This document shows positions 1-9,349 of a DNA stretch of 64,000 nt, piece after piece; position 1 is the first letter of the stretch, and every line of letters begins with the position of its first letter. Location: the NCBI RefSeq assembly GCF_025515305.1, contig NZ_JAOPHT010000007.1, positions 122,927 through 186,926 on the forward strand. The letters run 5' to 3'. The notes beneath the pieces are model-generated. The model ran no database searches, was not told where the DNA came from, and worked only from the letters and a program-made list of their open reading frames with translations. Position numbers and translations under genes: made by a program. Origin of the DNA: Roseicyclus sediminis. GTDB taxonomy: Bacteria; Pseudomonadota; Alphaproteobacteria; Rhodobacterales; Rhodobacteraceae.

Positions 1-79
1 GCATGCCGCTCTGGTTCGTCCCGAGCTGGGTCGATCCGCCCGGGATGTTCTCCCGCTCGCTGTCCGTGAGGTGTTCCAT
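1..79 (-). CDS. frcR: ROK-family transcriptional regulator, N-terminus only (FrcR-like)
   Basis: On the minus strand an ATG at 79 opens a frame that runs off the window edge after 26 codons. The visible residues include the stretch [13 protein letters not shown]; a GTNQxGM motif just ahead of the winged helix is typical of ROK-family repressors. The gene is divergent from the fructose transporter operon. In Sinorhizobium meliloti the frcBCAK fructose system is accompanied by a ROK regulator, frcR, so this is probably the local repressor. Family assignment rests on a short N-terminal piece plus context; the DNA-binding helix and sugar-kinase fold lie outside the window. Confidence 0.7.
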   Translation of the reverse strand, partial: MEHLTDSERENIPGGSTQLGTNQSGM

Positions 80-125
80 CCTGGGCGAGTCTTCTCTCTC
101 CGGGGCCGGTCTGGCAAGGTGCGTT

Positions 126-154
126 AATAAATATCTCTCTGGAAGTTATTTATT
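126..154. promoter_or_regulatory. AT-rich inverted repeat, candidate FrcR operator
   Basis: AATAAAT (126-132) is the exact reverse complement of ATTTATT (148-154), separated by 15 bases. It stands out as AT-rich in very GC-rich DNA and lies between divergent frcR and frcB. ROK repressors such as NagC and Mlc bind AT-rich inverted repeats of this kind. It is probably the sugar-responsive operator controlling both directions; binding is inferred. Confidence 0.5.
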
Positions 155-248
155 GACTCGGCCCCGGCCCTGCGTAAAGACTCGTGTTGTCAGGCCGAAT
201 GGCCCGAGCTGGACCGGGAGGGTCCGGACGACAGTGGAGGAGACCAGA

Positions 249-1277
249 ATGAAAAAGATGAAGCTCGCGCTGCTCAGCGGCGCGGTCGCGCTTGCCGGCA
301 GCGGTGCAGCCTTTGCAGATGCCCATGGCGGCGTTACCGCGTGCCTGATCACCAAGACCGACACCAACCCCTTCTTCGTGAAGATGCGCGAAGGCGCGAC
401 CGCGGCCGCGGAGGCCGCCGGCATCACGCTGCAGACCTATGCGGGCGCCATCGACGGTGACGTCGAGTCCCAGGTCGCGGCCGTCGAGACCTGCATCGCG
501 GCAGGCGCCTCGGGCATCCTGATCACGCCGTCCGACAGCCGCGCGCTCGCGCCGGTGATCGGCCAGGCGCGCGAGGCCGGCCTTCTGGTCATCGCGCTCG
601 ACACCCCCTTCGAGCCCGCGGACACGGCCGACGCGACCTTCGCCACCGACAACTTCGAGGCGGGCCGCCTGATCGGCGCATGGGCCGCCGCGACGCTGGG
701 CGACGCGGCCGCCGACGCGCGCATCGCGACGCTGGACCTGAACGCCTCGGAAGTTTCGGTCGACTACCTGCGCAACCAGGGCTTCATGACCGGCTTCGGC
801 ATCGAGGTGAACGACCCGACCGACATCGGTGACGAGGACGATCCGCGCATCGTCGGCAGCGACGTGACCAACGGCAACGAGGAAGGCGGCCGGACCGCGA
901 TGGAGAACCTTCTCCAGATCGATCCGAGCATCAACGTGGTCTACACGATCAACGAACCGGCCGCGGCCGGTGCCTACGAGGCGCTGAACGCCTTCGGGCT
1001 CACCGAGCAGGCGCTGATCGTGTCGGTCGACGGCGGCTGCCCGGGCGTCCAGGACGTGGCCGAGGGCATCATCGGCGCGACCGCCATGCAGTTCCCGCTG
1101 CTCATGGCTTCGCTCGGGGTCGAGGCGATCATCGCCCACGCCGCGGACGGGACCATGCCCGAGAACAGCGAAGGGCTGGAGTTCTTCAACACCGGCGTGA
1201 TGCTGGTGACGGACCAGCCGGTGGACGGGATCGAGTCGATCACGTCGGCCGAGGCGCTGGAACTCTGCTGGGGCTGA
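249..1277 (+). CDS. frcB: Fructose-type sugar ABC transporter, periplasmic binding protein
   Basis: This 342-residue protein is the solute receptor of a ribose/fructose-class ABC importer. It begins with a classic signal peptide ([17 protein letters not shown], probable cleavage after AFA near residue 23). The mature part has the Peripla_BP_4 fold signature: an opening strand leading to TDTNPFF, repeated [13 protein letters not shown] elements and a C-terminal DGGCPGV segment. The start at 249 was chosen because GGAGGA lies 8 bases upstream and the signal peptide starts there; the frame is open further upstream but does not look coding. It is followed by a strong stem-loop and then permease, ATPase and kinase genes, the frcBCAK order of rhizobia. 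Fructose as ligand is inferred from that order. Confidence 0.88.
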   Translation: MKKMKLALLSGAVALAGSGAAFADAHGGVTACLITKTDTNPFFVKMREGATAAAEAAGITLQTYAGAIDGDVESQVAAVETCIAAGASGILITPSDSRALAPVIGQAREAGLLVIALDTPFEPADTADATFATDNFEAGRLIGAWAAATLGDAAADARIATLDLNASEVSVDYLRNQGFMTGFGIEVNDPTDIGDEDDPRIVGSDVTNGNEEGGRTAMENLLQIDPSINVVYTINEPAAAGAYEALNAFGLTEQALIVSVDGGCPGVQDVAEGIIGATAMQFPLLMASLGVEAIIAHAADGTMPENSEGLEFFNTGVMLVTDQPVDGIESITSAEALELCWG

Positions 1278-1289
1278 GGCCCATCTCCT

Positions 1290-1325
1290 GACGGGCGGCG
1301 CCGGACAACCTGCGCGCCGCCCGTC
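1290..1325 (+). terminator. Intercistronic stem-loop between frcB and frcC
   Basis: A 12-bp perfect stem (1290-1301 with 1314-1325) encloses a 12-base loop, starting 12 bases after the frcB stop. There is no T-run. Hairpins at this position after binding-protein genes commonly act as partial terminators or protect the upstream mRNA, giving more receptor than permease; that role is inferred here. Confidence 0.7.
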
Positions 1326-1412
1326 TGCCATCCCCCAACGATCATGCGATTTCTGGTGTCCCGCCTTGCCGCGAGCGGCCGGGCCGTGGCACCCTCCCCC
1401 ATGGAGGACGAG

Positions 1413-2489
1413 ATGTCGGACAGCCCCCAACCCGGCGGCCAGGACTACGAGAGGCGCCTGAACGAGAGCGCGGCCGCGGTGGCCGAGTTCGAGCATACGC
1501 CGCGCGGCTTCCTGGGCACGGTCCAGCACGTCCTGCACGCCAACCCGACCTTCGTGCCGGTGATCGTGCTCGTGGCCTCCATCGCCGTCTTCGGCGTGAT
1601 CGCGGGCGAACGCTTCTTCTCGCCCTTCAACCTGACGCTCATCATGCAGCAGGTGTCGATCATCGGCATCCTCGCCGCGGCGCAGACCCTCATCATCCTG
1701 ACCGCGGGCATCGACCTGTCGGTGGCGGCCATCATGGTCCTGATGAGCGTGATCTCGGGCAAGCTCGCCGTCACGCTGGGCGTGCCCGCCCCCATCGCGC
1801 TCGCCGTCAGCTTCGCCGGCGGGATCGCGGCGGGCTACCTCAACGGCTGGCTGGTGACGAAGGTCAAGCTGCCGCCCTTCATCGCCACGCTCGGCACCTG
1901 GAACGTGTTCTTCGCGCTGAACCTCTGGCTTTCGGGCGCGCAGTCGATCCGGGGCTCCGATATCGACGAGGTCGCGCCGCTTCTGAAATTCTTCGGCAAC
2001 AGCTTCGAGATCGGCTCGGCGCGGCTGACCTTCGGCACACTCCTTATGGTCGTGATCTTCGTGGTGCTCTGGTACATCCTGAACAAGACCGCCTGGGGCC
2101 GCCACGTCTACATGATCGGCGACGACAAGGAGGCCGCCGAGATGGCCGGCATCCGCACGGACCGGACGCTCCGGCAGGTCTACATGCTGGCCGGGTTCAT
2201 CTGCGCTCTGGCGGCATGGGCCTCGATCGGGCGGGTCGGATCGATCTCGCCGCAGAGCTTCTACGAGGGCAATCTCGAAAGCATCACCGCCGTGGTGATC
2301 GGAGGCATATCCCTCTTCGGGGGGCGCGGCTCGATCATGGGCGCGCTCTTCGGGGCGCTGATCGTCGGCGTCTTCCAGTCGGGTCTCCGGCTCGCCGGGG
2401 TCGACGTGCTCTGGCAGGTCTTCGCGATCGGCTGGCTCATCATCATCGCGGTCGCCATCGACCAATGGATCAGAAAGGTGTCGGCATGA
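1413..2489 (+). CDS. frcC: Fructose-type sugar ABC transporter, permease
   Basis: The inner-membrane channel subunit, 358 residues, BPD_transp_2 (RbsC/FrcC) family. A hydrophilic N-terminal tail of about 45 residues is followed by around ten hydrophobic segments. Family hallmarks include LTAGIDLSVAA near residue 110 and GGISLFGGRGSI near residue 300. I chose the ATG at 1413 because GGAGG sits five bases upstream; ATGs at 1344 and 1401 are in frame but poorly placed. The stop overlaps the next start (ATGA at 2486-2489), so it is translationally coupled to frcA. It pairs with FrcB and a FrcA dimer in sugar import. Confidence 0.88.
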   Translation: MSDSPQPGGQDYERRLNESAAAVAEFEHTPRGFLGTVQHVLHANPTFVPVIVLVASIAVFGVIAGERFFSPFNLTLIMQQVSIIGILAAAQTLIILTAGIDLSVAAIMVLMSVISGKLAVTLGVPAPIALAVSFAGGIAAGYLNGWLVTKVKLPPFIATLGTWNVFFALNLWLSGAQSIRGSDIDEVAPLLKFFGNSFEIGSARLTFGTLLMVVIFVVLWYILNKTAWGRHVYMIGDDKEAAEMAGIRTDRTLRQVYMLAGFICALAAWASIGRVGSISPQSFYEGNLESITAVVIGGISLFGGRGSIMGALFGALIVGVFQSGLRLAGVDVLWQVFAIGWLIIIAVAIDQWIRKVSA

Positions 2490-3259
2490 CGGAGCCCCTT
2501 CTGAAGGCCCGCGGCCTCGTCAAGCGCTACGGCCGCGTAACCGCCCTCGACCACGCGGATTTCGACCTCATGCCGGGCGAGATCCTGGCCGTGATCGGCG
2601 ACAACGGCGCGGGCAAGTCTTCGCTCATCAAGGCGATCTCGGGGGCGACGACGCCCGACGAGGGGACCATCACGCTGGAAGGGCGCGAAGTCCGCTATGC
2701 CTCGCCGCTGCAGGCGCGCGAGGCGGGGATCGAATGCGTCTACCAGACGCTTGCCCTCAGCCCCGCGCTGTCGATCACCGACAACATGTTCTGCGGGCGG
2801 GAACTGCGCAAACCCGGCATCCTCGGCAAATGGTTCGGACTGCTGGACCAGAGGGCGATGGAGGAATTCGCGCGGCAGAAACTGACCGAACTGGGCCTGA
2901 TGACGATCCAGAACATCAACCAGGCGGTCGAGACGCTGTCGGGCGGACAGCGGCAGGGCGTGGCGGTGGCCCGCGCCGCCGCCTTCGGGTCCAAGGTCAT
3001 CATCCTCGACGAGCCGACGGCTGCACTCGGCGTGAAGGAAAGCCGCAAGGTGCTCGACCTTATCCGGGACGTGCGTTCGCGCGGGACGCCGGTGGTCCTG
3101 ATCAGCCACAACATGCCCCATGTCTTCGAGCTGGCCGACCGGATCCACATCCACCGGCTCGGCCGGCGCCTGACGGTGGTCAAGCCGGGCGACGTGTCGA
3201 TGTCCGACGCCGTCGCCCTCATGACGGGAGCGATGACGCCCGATGCCATCCACGCCTGA
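2486..3259 (+). CDS. frcA: Fructose-type sugar ABC transporter, ATP-binding protein
   Basis: A 257-residue single-domain ABC ATPase. Walker A is GDNGAGKSS (about residues 37-45), the signature is LSGGQRQGVAVARA, Walker B ends IILDEPTAAL, and the switch histidine is in LISHNM. Most ribose-type ATPases are double-length (about 500 residues); the short form is typical of FrcA, which supports the fructose assignment. It overlaps frcC by 4 bp and frcK by 17 bp, showing a tight operon. It powers import through FrcC. Confidence 0.88.
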   Translation: MTEPLLKARGLVKRYGRVTALDHADFDLMPGEILAVIGDNGAGKSSLIKAISGATTPDEGTITLEGREVRYASPLQAREAGIECVYQTLALSPALSITDNMFCGRELRKPGILGKWFGLLDQRAMEEFARQKLTELGLMTIQNINQAVETLSGGQRQGVAVARAAAFGSKVIILDEPTAALGVKESRKVLDLIRDVRSRGTPVVLISHNMPHVFELADRIHIHRLGRRLTVVKPGDVSMSDAVALMTGAMTPDAIHA

Positions 3260-3884
3260 AGCGCTCGCCGATGCGGCGGCGCGGCAGCTCTGCACCCTGC
3301 CCGGACCGCGCAGCCTCGTGGCCATCGCGGGGCCGCCGGGTGCGGGCAAGTCGACCGTTTCCGACCGTATCCTGGCCCGCCTCGCCGACGAGGGCCGAAC
3401 GGCCGCGGTGGTGCCGATGGACGGTTTTCATCTCGACAACGCGCTTCTGGCCGCGCGCGGCCTTCTGCACCGCAAGGGCGCGCCCGAGACCTTCGACGCC
3501 GATGGCTTCCGGCACCTTGTCGCGCGGATCGCGGCGGGCGAGCCCGAGGTGATCTATCCCGTCTTCGACCGCAGCCGCGACATCGCCATCGCCGGGGCGG
3601 GTGTCCTGAAGGCGGACGTGGAATTCGTGCTGTTCGAGGGAAACTACCTTCTGCTGCGGGAGGCGCCCTGGTCCGGGCTCGCGCAGTACTGGACCCGCAC
3701 GATCTGGATCGACGCCCCCCTTCCGACGCTCGAGGCGCGGCTGATGGAGCGCTGGCATGCCGAGGGCCTGGGAGAGGACGAGGCCCGCACGCGTGTCCAG
3801 GGCAACGACCTGCCCAACGCGCGCCGCGTGATCGAAGGCAGCCTGCCGGGCGACATCGTCCTGCGCGTGGCCGCACCGTCCTGA
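3243..3884 (+). CDS. frcK: P-loop nucleoside/fructose-type kinase FrcK
   Basis: A 213-residue P-loop kinase related to phosphoribulokinase/uridine kinase and pantothenate kinase. Walker A is AGPPGAGKST near residues 28-37, followed by VPMDGFHLDN, the usual base/acceptor motif of this group, and VLFEGNYLLL. It is the last gene of frcBCAK and overlaps frcA by 17 bp. In rhizobia FrcK is thought to phosphorylate the imported sugar or a related substrate; the actual acceptor is not proven by sequence. Confidence 0.82.
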   Translation: MPSTPEALADAAARQLCTLPGPRSLVAIAGPPGAGKSTVSDRILARLADEGRTAAVVPMDGFHLDNALLAARGLLHRKGAPETFDADGFRHLVARIAAGEPEVIYPVFDRSRDIAIAGAGVLKADVEFVLFEGNYLLLREAPWSGLAQYWTRTIWIDAPLPTLEARLMERWHAEGLGEDEARTRVQGNDLPNARRVIEGSLPGDIVLRVAAPS

Positions 3885-3991
3885 TCCGCCGGGACCGGGG
3901 GCGCAAAGGCCGCCTCCCTTGATCCATGTCATCGCGCGCAAGGCCGCCTGGGGGTGAAACCGTCGCCCGTCACGACCCTGCGGACCGTACC

Positions 3992-4828
3992 ATGAAGATC
4001 GTTCTCTTTCTCCTGGCAGCCCTCTGCCTGTGCCTTCTGGCGCTTGGCATCCTGCGCTTCCTCGACTGGCGCGGGGACAGGCAGGAATGGCAGCGTCTCG
4101 CCGCCCTGCAACCTGCCGCCCCGCCGATCTACGGCTCCGATCGCGTGGCCGGCCTGCCGGACCCCGCGAGGCGCTATTTCGGCTTCACCATCGCCGAGGG
4201 CACCCCGCTCCTGCCGGTGGCGGAGATCGACATGGGAGGGCGCTTCAGCCTCGGGACGAAAGAGGCGCCGAACTACCAGCCGATGGAGGCGCGCCAGATC
4301 CTCGCCGCGCCCGAGGGCTTCGTGTGGTCCGTGCGCCTGCGCGGCGGCATGCCCATCTCGGGCTCGGACACGGGAACGTGGATGCGGTTCAGGATCCTCG
4401 GCCTCGTTCCCGTGGTGCGGGTCGGCGGCACGGATGATCACCGCCGCTCCGCCTTCGCGCGCTTCGCGGCCGAGGCCGTGTTCTGGAGCCCCGCGGCCCT
4501 TCTGCCCGGTCCCGGAGTGACATGGTCCGAGTTGGACGAGGACACCGCCCGCGTGACCCTTCGCCGGGGCGACCTCGAACAGGCGGTCGATGTCACCGTC
4601 GACGCCGAAGGCCGCCCACTTCATGTCTCGATGCAGCGCTGGACCGACGCCAACCCGGAGAAGGTGCACCGTCTGCAACCCTTCGGCGGATACCTCTCCG
4701 ACTTTCGCGAAGTCGGCGGCTACCGCCTGCCCTTCCGCGTCGAGGCGGGCAACATGTTCGGGACAGACGCCTATTTCCCCTTCTTCCTCGCCGAGGTGAC
4801 GGACATCCGGTTCCCCCCTCCGGAGTGA
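3992..4828 (+). CDS. Membrane-anchored DUF6544-like protein, paralogue 1
   Basis: A 278-residue protein of unknown function. One N-terminal hydrophobic helix (residues 2-22) anchors a soluble domain presumably outside the cytoplasm. Conserved blocks include PARRYFGF, SLGTKEAPNY, RGGMP, LLPGPGVTW, LQPFGG.LSDFREV and FRVEAGNMFGTD. It resembles the DUF6544/DUF6920 group as I remember it, for which no activity is established. A close paralogue, about two thirds identical by eye, lies at 23220-24059. The start at 3992 puts the membrane helix at the N-terminus. No partner gene is obvious here, unlike the second copy, which is fused in an operon with a CPBP protease. Confidence 0.75.
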   Translation: MKIVLFLLAALCLCLLALGILRFLDWRGDRQEWQRLAALQPAAPPIYGSDRVAGLPDPARRYFGFTIAEGTPLLPVAEIDMGGRFSLGTKEAPNYQPMEARQILAAPEGFVWSVRLRGGMPISGSDTGTWMRFRILGLVPVVRVGGTDDHRRSAFARFAAEAVFWSPAALLPGPGVTWSELDEDTARVTLRRGDLEQAVDVTVDAEGRPLHVSMQRWTDANPEKVHRLQPFGGYLSDFREVGGYRLPFRVEAGNMFGTDAYFPFFLAEVTDIRFPPPE

Positions 4829-4893
4829 AGAAACGGTCGCGGTGGCCGCGCCGAGTTGCTACCAGTCGGATCGAACCACCATCCCGCGACGCC

Positions 4894-5946
4894 ATGCCCG
4901 ATACCGCACTTCCCCCCGCCTTCACCGGTCCCGCCGCCTGGATCGGCGCCGACCTGCGCGCCCGGCCCGAGGACTGGCGGACGGAACTGGGCCCCGCCGA
5001 CATCGCCGATCTCGAGCAGGCCGCGCGCCATTTCCTGTCGCTCGGCCGCGATATCGGCACGATCAGCTGGGCGGACTTCCCCCTCGGTCCCTTCGCGCAA
5101 CACCTCGACGCGCTCCGCGAGAAGCTTCTTCACGGCATCGGCTTCGAGGTGATCTCCGGCTTGCCGGTGGAACGGTACACGCGCGAGATGTCGGCGGCGA
5201 TCTTCTGCGGGATCGGCGCGCATCTTGGCTCGGCCCGCTCGCAGAACCGGGACGGCCACATCCTCGGCCACGTCCGGGATACCGGCGCCGATCCGGCCGA
5301 CCCGAACGCCCGCATCTACCAGACCAACGCGCGCCAGAGCTTCCACACCGACAGCGCGGACGCCGTGGGCCTGCTGTGTCTGCGCGAGGCGAAAGCGGGG
5401 GGCGATTCCCTCCTCGTGAGCGTGGAGACGATCTTCAACCGGATGCGCGAGACGCGCCCCGATCTTCTCGAACGCCTGTTCGATCCGATCGCCACCGACC
5501 GGCGCGGCGAGGTTCCGCCGGGCATGGCGCCCTTCATGACGATCCCGCCGCTCAGCTGGCATGACGGCAAGCTCACCGTCTTCTACCAGCGCCAGTACAT
5601 CGACAGCGCCCAGCGCTTTCCCGAGGCGATGCGGCTGACGCCAGCGCATGTCGAGGCGCTGGACCTTTTCGACAAGCTGGCCGACGACCCCGAGTTGCAC
5701 CTGTCGATGCGGCTCGGGCCCGGCGATATGCAGTTTGTCTACAACCATTCGCAGCTGCACGACCGGACCGGCTTCACCGACTGGCCCGAGCCCGGCAAAC
5801 GCCGCCATCTCCTTCGGCTGTGGCTGTCGCTCGACGGGGACCGGGAGTTGCCCGACTGCTTCCGCCAGCGCTACGGCAGCATCGAGATCGGCAATCGCGG
5901 GGGCATCGTGGTCGAGGGAACGAGGCTTCATGCGCCGCTCGACTGA
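4894..5946 (+). CDS. TauD/TfdA-family Fe(II)/2-oxoglutarate dioxygenase
   Basis: A 350-residue oxygenase. The iron facial triad is visible as H151-x-D153 (in FHTDSAD) and H289 (in LHDRTGF), with a downstream arginine in HLLRLW suited to bind 2-oxoglutarate. Length and motif spacing fit the larger TauD/gamma-butyrobetaine-type enzymes. It lies 30 bp upstream of a DadA-like FAD oxidase on the same strand, suggesting joint oxidation of an amine or amino-acid-like substrate. The neighbouring ethanolamine ammonia-lyase genes hint at amine catabolism, but the substrate cannot be read from the sequence. Confidence 0.85.
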   Translation: MPDTALPPAFTGPAAWIGADLRARPEDWRTELGPADIADLEQAARHFLSLGRDIGTISWADFPLGPFAQHLDALREKLLHGIGFEVISGLPVERYTREMSAAIFCGIGAHLGSARSQNRDGHILGHVRDTGADPADPNARIYQTNARQSFHTDSADAVGLLCLREAKAGGDSLLVSVETIFNRMRETRPDLLERLFDPIATDRRGEVPPGMAPFMTIPPLSWHDGKLTVFYQRQYIDSAQRFPEAMRLTPAHVEALDLFDKLADDPELHLSMRLGPGDMQFVYNHSQLHDRTGFTDWPEPGKRRHLLRLWLSLDGDRELPDCFRQRYGSIEIGNRGGIVVEGTRLHAPLD

Positions 5947-5976
5947 CGCCTCCCGACCAGCCCGAGGATGCCGCCA

Positions 5977-7218
5977 ATGACCGATTTCGACATCGCGGTC
6001 GCGGGCGCCGGCATCGTCGGCACCAGTACCGCGCTCTGGGCACAGATGCGCGGGCATCGCGTCGTCCTGCTCGACCCGGCACCGCCCGGCTCGGGGACGA
6101 GCTCGGGCAATGCCTGCACGATCGCCACCTATGGCTGCCTGCCCGTGAACGACCCCGCGGTCCTGACCGCCCTGCCCCGGCTGCTGTTTGCGCGCGACAG
6201 CCCGCTGTCGGTGTCGTGGTCCCATGCGCTGCGCAATCCGCGCTGGATGCTCGGCTTCCTCGCCAATTGCAGGCGCGGCCCGTCGCGGCGCATCGCGGGG
6301 CATCTGGCCGACCTCCTGTCCCACGCCGATGCCGGGCTGAACCCGCTGATCGCCGAGGCCGGGGCGGAGGACCTGATCCTCGCGCGCGGTCAGCTCACGA
6401 TCTGGTCCACGGCCGAGGCCGCGCGGGGCGCCGACGCGGGCCTCGCGCGACGCCGCGAACTGGGTGTCCGGGCCGAGGAGATCACCGTCGCCGAAGCCCG
6501 CGCGCTGGAACCCGGCCTCGCCCTGCCGATCGAGCGGGCGGTCATGTTCCCCGAGGCGCGCCACGTGCAGGACCCCGAGCGACTGGTGCAACGGTTCCAC
6601 GCCCGTTTCGAGGCGCTCGGCGGCACGACCGTCTCGGCGCGGGTCACCGCGACGCGCGCGCAGGGGGACCATGTGCGCATCACGGCGGATGGGCGGACCC
6701 TGACGGCGGGGCGCGTCGTCCTGGCCGCCGGGGCCTTTTCGGGCGCGGTCGCGGGATCGGGCGCCGAGCGCCTGCCGCTCGGAACCGAGCGCGGCTATCA
6801 CCTCCTCTACTCCGGCGAGGCGCACAGGATCAGCCGCCCCGTGGGCTGGGCCGAGGGCGGGTTCTACGCCGTGCCGATGGCCCGCGGCCTGAGGCTGGCG
6901 GGGACGGTCGAGATCGCGGGCCGGGACGCGCCGCCGAACCCTGCGCGTCTCGCCTATCTCGAACGCCGCGGGCAGGAGATGTTCGGGACACTTCCCGCCC
7001 CGACGTCGAGCTGGCTCGGCTTCCGCCCCACCATGCCCGACTCTCTCCCCGTGATCGGCCGCAGCCCCGCCTCCGAGCGCATCATCCACGCCTTCGGGCA
7101 CCAGCATCTCGGCCTCACGCTCGGCGGCATCACGGGCCGCATCGCCTGCGACCTCGCCGAAGGGCGGCAACCCAACATCGCCATCGACGCCTACAGGCCC
7201 GGACGGCGCTACGCCTGA
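5977..7218 (+). CDS. DadA-like FAD-dependent amine/amino-acid oxidoreductase
   Basis: A 413-residue flavoprotein of the DAO superfamily. The FAD dinucleotide-binding motif GAGIVG is at residues 9-14, and the C-terminal half has the family block LGFRPTMPDSLPVIG followed by FGHQHLGLTLG, characteristic of DadA-type D-amino-acid dehydrogenases. I chose the ATG at 5977; an in-frame ATG at 5968 is also possible. It follows the TauD-like dioxygenase with 30 bp between them and ends convergently, overlapping eutC by 10 bp. It probably deaminates an amine product in the same pathway. Confidence 0.85.
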   Translation: MTDFDIAVAGAGIVGTSTALWAQMRGHRVVLLDPAPPGSGTSSGNACTIATYGCLPVNDPAVLTALPRLLFARDSPLSVSWSHALRNPRWMLGFLANCRRGPSRRIAGHLADLLSHADAGLNPLIAEAGAEDLILARGQLTIWSTAEAARGADAGLARRRELGVRAEEITVAEARALEPGLALPIERAVMFPEARHVQDPERLVQRFHARFEALGGTTVSARVTATRAQGDHVRITADGRTLTAGRVVLAAGAFSGAVAGSGAERLPLGTERGYHLLYSGEAHRISRPVGWAEGGFYAVPMARGLRLAGTVEIAGRDAPPNPARLAYLERRGQEMFGTLPAPTSSWLGFRPTMPDSLPVIGRSPASERIIHAFGHQHLGLTLGGITGRIACDLAEGRQPNIAIDAYRPGRRYA

Positions 7219-7976
7219 TCATCCGGCGCGGCAAGACGCGCCCCGGCGGCGAGGCTCTGGCTCAACGCCACGCCGCTCTGCCCCGTGCGCCGCATGGCAA
7301 GGATGAGCCGACAGGCCTGGTCGGAGGCCGCCTCCACGCCCATGCCCGCATCGCGTATGTTCGAGATGCAGTTGCGCGCGCTGTCGGGCGTCTCCGCTAG
7401 CGGGCGATGGGTGATGTAGACGCCGAGACTGTCGGAGGCCGACAGGCCCGGCCTCTCGCCCAGAGCCACGACGACGGTTTCCGCGCCCATGGCGCGCGCG
7501 ATCCCGTCGCCCAGCGCCACCCGCGCCTGGTGGGCGAGGATCACCGGCCCGACGCTCAGGCCCTCCGCCGCGAGCCGCCCGGCGAGCGTGGCCACGAAGG
7601 CCACGCCGTTCAGCATGACCGCCGTCGCCGACAGCCCGTCGCCCAGCACCAGCGCGACGTCAGCCGGGCCCGCATCGGCCAGCGCGGCCTCCGCCTCGCC
7701 GGACAGGCGCCGCCCGAGGTCGGGCCGACGGATGAAGGTCTCGCGGGTTCCCGCAAGGCTCGTGACCGTCCGGTGCGCCAGCCCAGACCGCCCGAGCGCC
7801 GCCGAAAGCGCGGCCTCGTCGAGCCCCGCCAGAACCGCCGCCCGCGCCTGCGCGTGGTCGAGCGCGAAGTCGAGCGTCGCGCGCGTGTCGGGTGCGCGTC
7901 CCCTTGCGCCGAAGGTCAGCCGCGCCTCGGTCAGCGCGCGAATCTCCTCGCGGGATATGACATCGCGCCCCGTCAT
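7209..7976 (-). CDS. eutC: Ethanolamine ammonia-lyase small subunit
   Basis: The 255-residue light chain of the adenosylcobalamin-dependent enzyme that converts ethanolamine to acetaldehyde and ammonia. Recognisable EutC blocks are LTFGARGRAPDT (upstream strand), VLGDGLSA, ILAHQARVALGD, GERPGLSASDSLGVY and SNIRDAGMG. The start overlaps the eutB stop (ATGA at 7973-7976), so the subunits are coupled. No microcompartment or eut transporter genes are nearby, so this is the simple cytoplasmic eutBC form common in alphaproteobacteria. Confidence 0.95.
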   Translation of the reverse strand: MTGRDVISREEIRALTEARLTFGARGRAPDTRATLDFALDHAQARAAVLAGLDEAALSAALGRSGLAHRTVTSLAGTRETFIRRPDLGRRLSGEAEAALADAGPADVALVLGDGLSATAVMLNGVAFVATLAGRLAAEGLSVGPVILAHQARVALGDGIARAMGAETVVVALGERPGLSASDSLGVYITHRPLAETPDSARNCISNIRDAGMGVEAASDQACRLILAMRRTGQSGVALSQSLAAGARLAAPDDQA

Positions 7977-9349
7977 GCCGCCGGCAGCCGCAGACGCCCC
8001 AGCGCCTCGCCCAGCGCGGGCAGCGCCGCCTCCCCGGTGCCGATCCCGTTTGCTTCCATCCAGGCCGCGAACTCGGGCGCGGGCGGGCGGCCCAGCGTGT
8101 CGCGGATGAACCCCGCATCGTGGAAGGAGAGCGACTGGTAGTTCAGCATGATGTCGTCGGCGCCCGGCACGGTGATGACGAAGTTCACCCCCGCCGCGGC
8201 CAGCGCGGTCAGAAGGATGTCCATGTCCTCCTGGTCCGCCCAGGAATGGTTGGTGTAGCAGATATCCACCCCCATCGGCAGGCCGAGGAGCTTGCCGCAG
8301 AAATGGTCCTCCAGCCCCGCGCGGATGATCTGCTTGCCGTCGGCGAGGTATTCCGGCCCGATGAAGCCGACGACCGTGTTGACCAGGAGCGGATCGTAGC
8401 GGCGGGCCACGGCATAGGCGCGCGCCTCCATCGTCTGCTGGTCCATCCCGTGATGCGCCTCGGCCGACAGCGCGGCACCCTGCCCCGTCTCGAAATACAT
8501 CAGGTTGGCACCTTGGGGCGCCCGGCCAAGGGCGCGGACGGCGTCATGTGCCTCGTCCAGCATGGCAAGCGTCACGCCGAAACCCGCGTTCGCCTTGCCC
8601 GAACCCGCGACGGACTGGAACACGAGGTCGACCGGCGCGCCCGCCTCCATCGCGGCGAGCGCGGTCGTCACGTGCCCCAGAACGCAATGCTGCGTCGGGA
8701 CGGCAAGCTGCGTGCGGATTGCCTCCAGCACCTCGCAGATGCGGATGTAGTCCGGCAGCGTGTCGGTCGCGGGGTTCACGCCGATCACCGCGTCCCCCGC
8801 CCCGTGCAGCAGGCCGTCGAGCGCCGACAGCGCGATGCCCCGGCTGTCGTCGGTGGGATGGTTCGGCTGGTTGCGGGTGGAAAGCCGCCCGCGCAACCCG
8901 ATCGTCGAGCGGTACCGCGTGACCACCTCGATCCGCGCGGCCACCGCGATCAGGTCCTGCGCGCGCATGATCTTGCTGACGGCGGCGGCCATCTCGGGCG
9001 TGATGCCCCGGGCTACCCCCGAGATTTCGGTTGCGTCCGTGGCCGGGTCGAGCAGCCAGTCGCGAAAACCCCCGACCGTCAGCGCGGAGACGGGCGCGAA
9101 GGCCGCCGGGTCGTGCTGGTCGGCGATCAGTTCGCTGACCGGGTCGCCGTCCACCTCCAGCACGTCGCCGAGGAAATCCGACAGGGCCACATCGGCGAGG
9201 CAGCGCTGCGCGGCGATACGCTCCACCGGGCCCTCGGCGGCAAGACCGGCCAGCGCGTCCCCGCTCCGCTCGGGCGAGGCGCGGGCGAGCAGCGTCTTGA
9301 GCGAGGCAAAGCTGTAGCGGGTGCCCTGGATGTCCGCGCGGTAGGTCAT
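7973..9349 (-). CDS. eutB: Ethanolamine ammonia-lyase large subunit
   Basis: The 458-residue catalytic heavy chain (E. coli EutB is 453). It forms the TIM-barrel that holds adenosylcobalamin and ethanolamine. Family blocks include LSTRNQPNHPTDD, VIGVNPATDT, CVLGHVTT, FQSVAGS, MYFETGQGAALSA.AHHG and CYTNH.WADQEDMD. The start at 9349 has GAGG about nine bases upstream and matches family N-termini; the frame stays open upstream to 9478 but that part is not conserved-looking. The upstream DNA has no B12-box, so a cobalamin riboswitch is not supported. Confidence 0.95.
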   Translation of the reverse strand: MTYRADIQGTRYSFASLKTLLARASPERSGDALAGLAAEGPVERIAAQRCLADVALSDFLGDVLEVDGDPVSELIADQHDPAAFAPVSALTVGGFRDWLLDPATDATEISGVARGITPEMAAAVSKIMRAQDLIAVAARIEVVTRYRSTIGLRGRLSTRNQPNHPTDDSRGIALSALDGLLHGAGDAVIGVNPATDTLPDYIRICEVLEAIRTQLAVPTQHCVLGHVTTALAAMEAGAPVDLVFQSVAGSGKANAGFGVTLAMLDEAHDAVRALGRAPQGANLMYFETGQGAALSAEAHHGMDQQTMEARAYAVARRYDPLLVNTVVGFIGPEYLADGKQIIRAGLEDHFCGKLLGLPMGVDICYTNHSWADQEDMDILLTALAAAGVNFVITVPGADDIMLNYQSLSFHDAGFIRDTLGRPPAPEFAAWMEANGIGTGEAALPALGEALGRLRLPAA

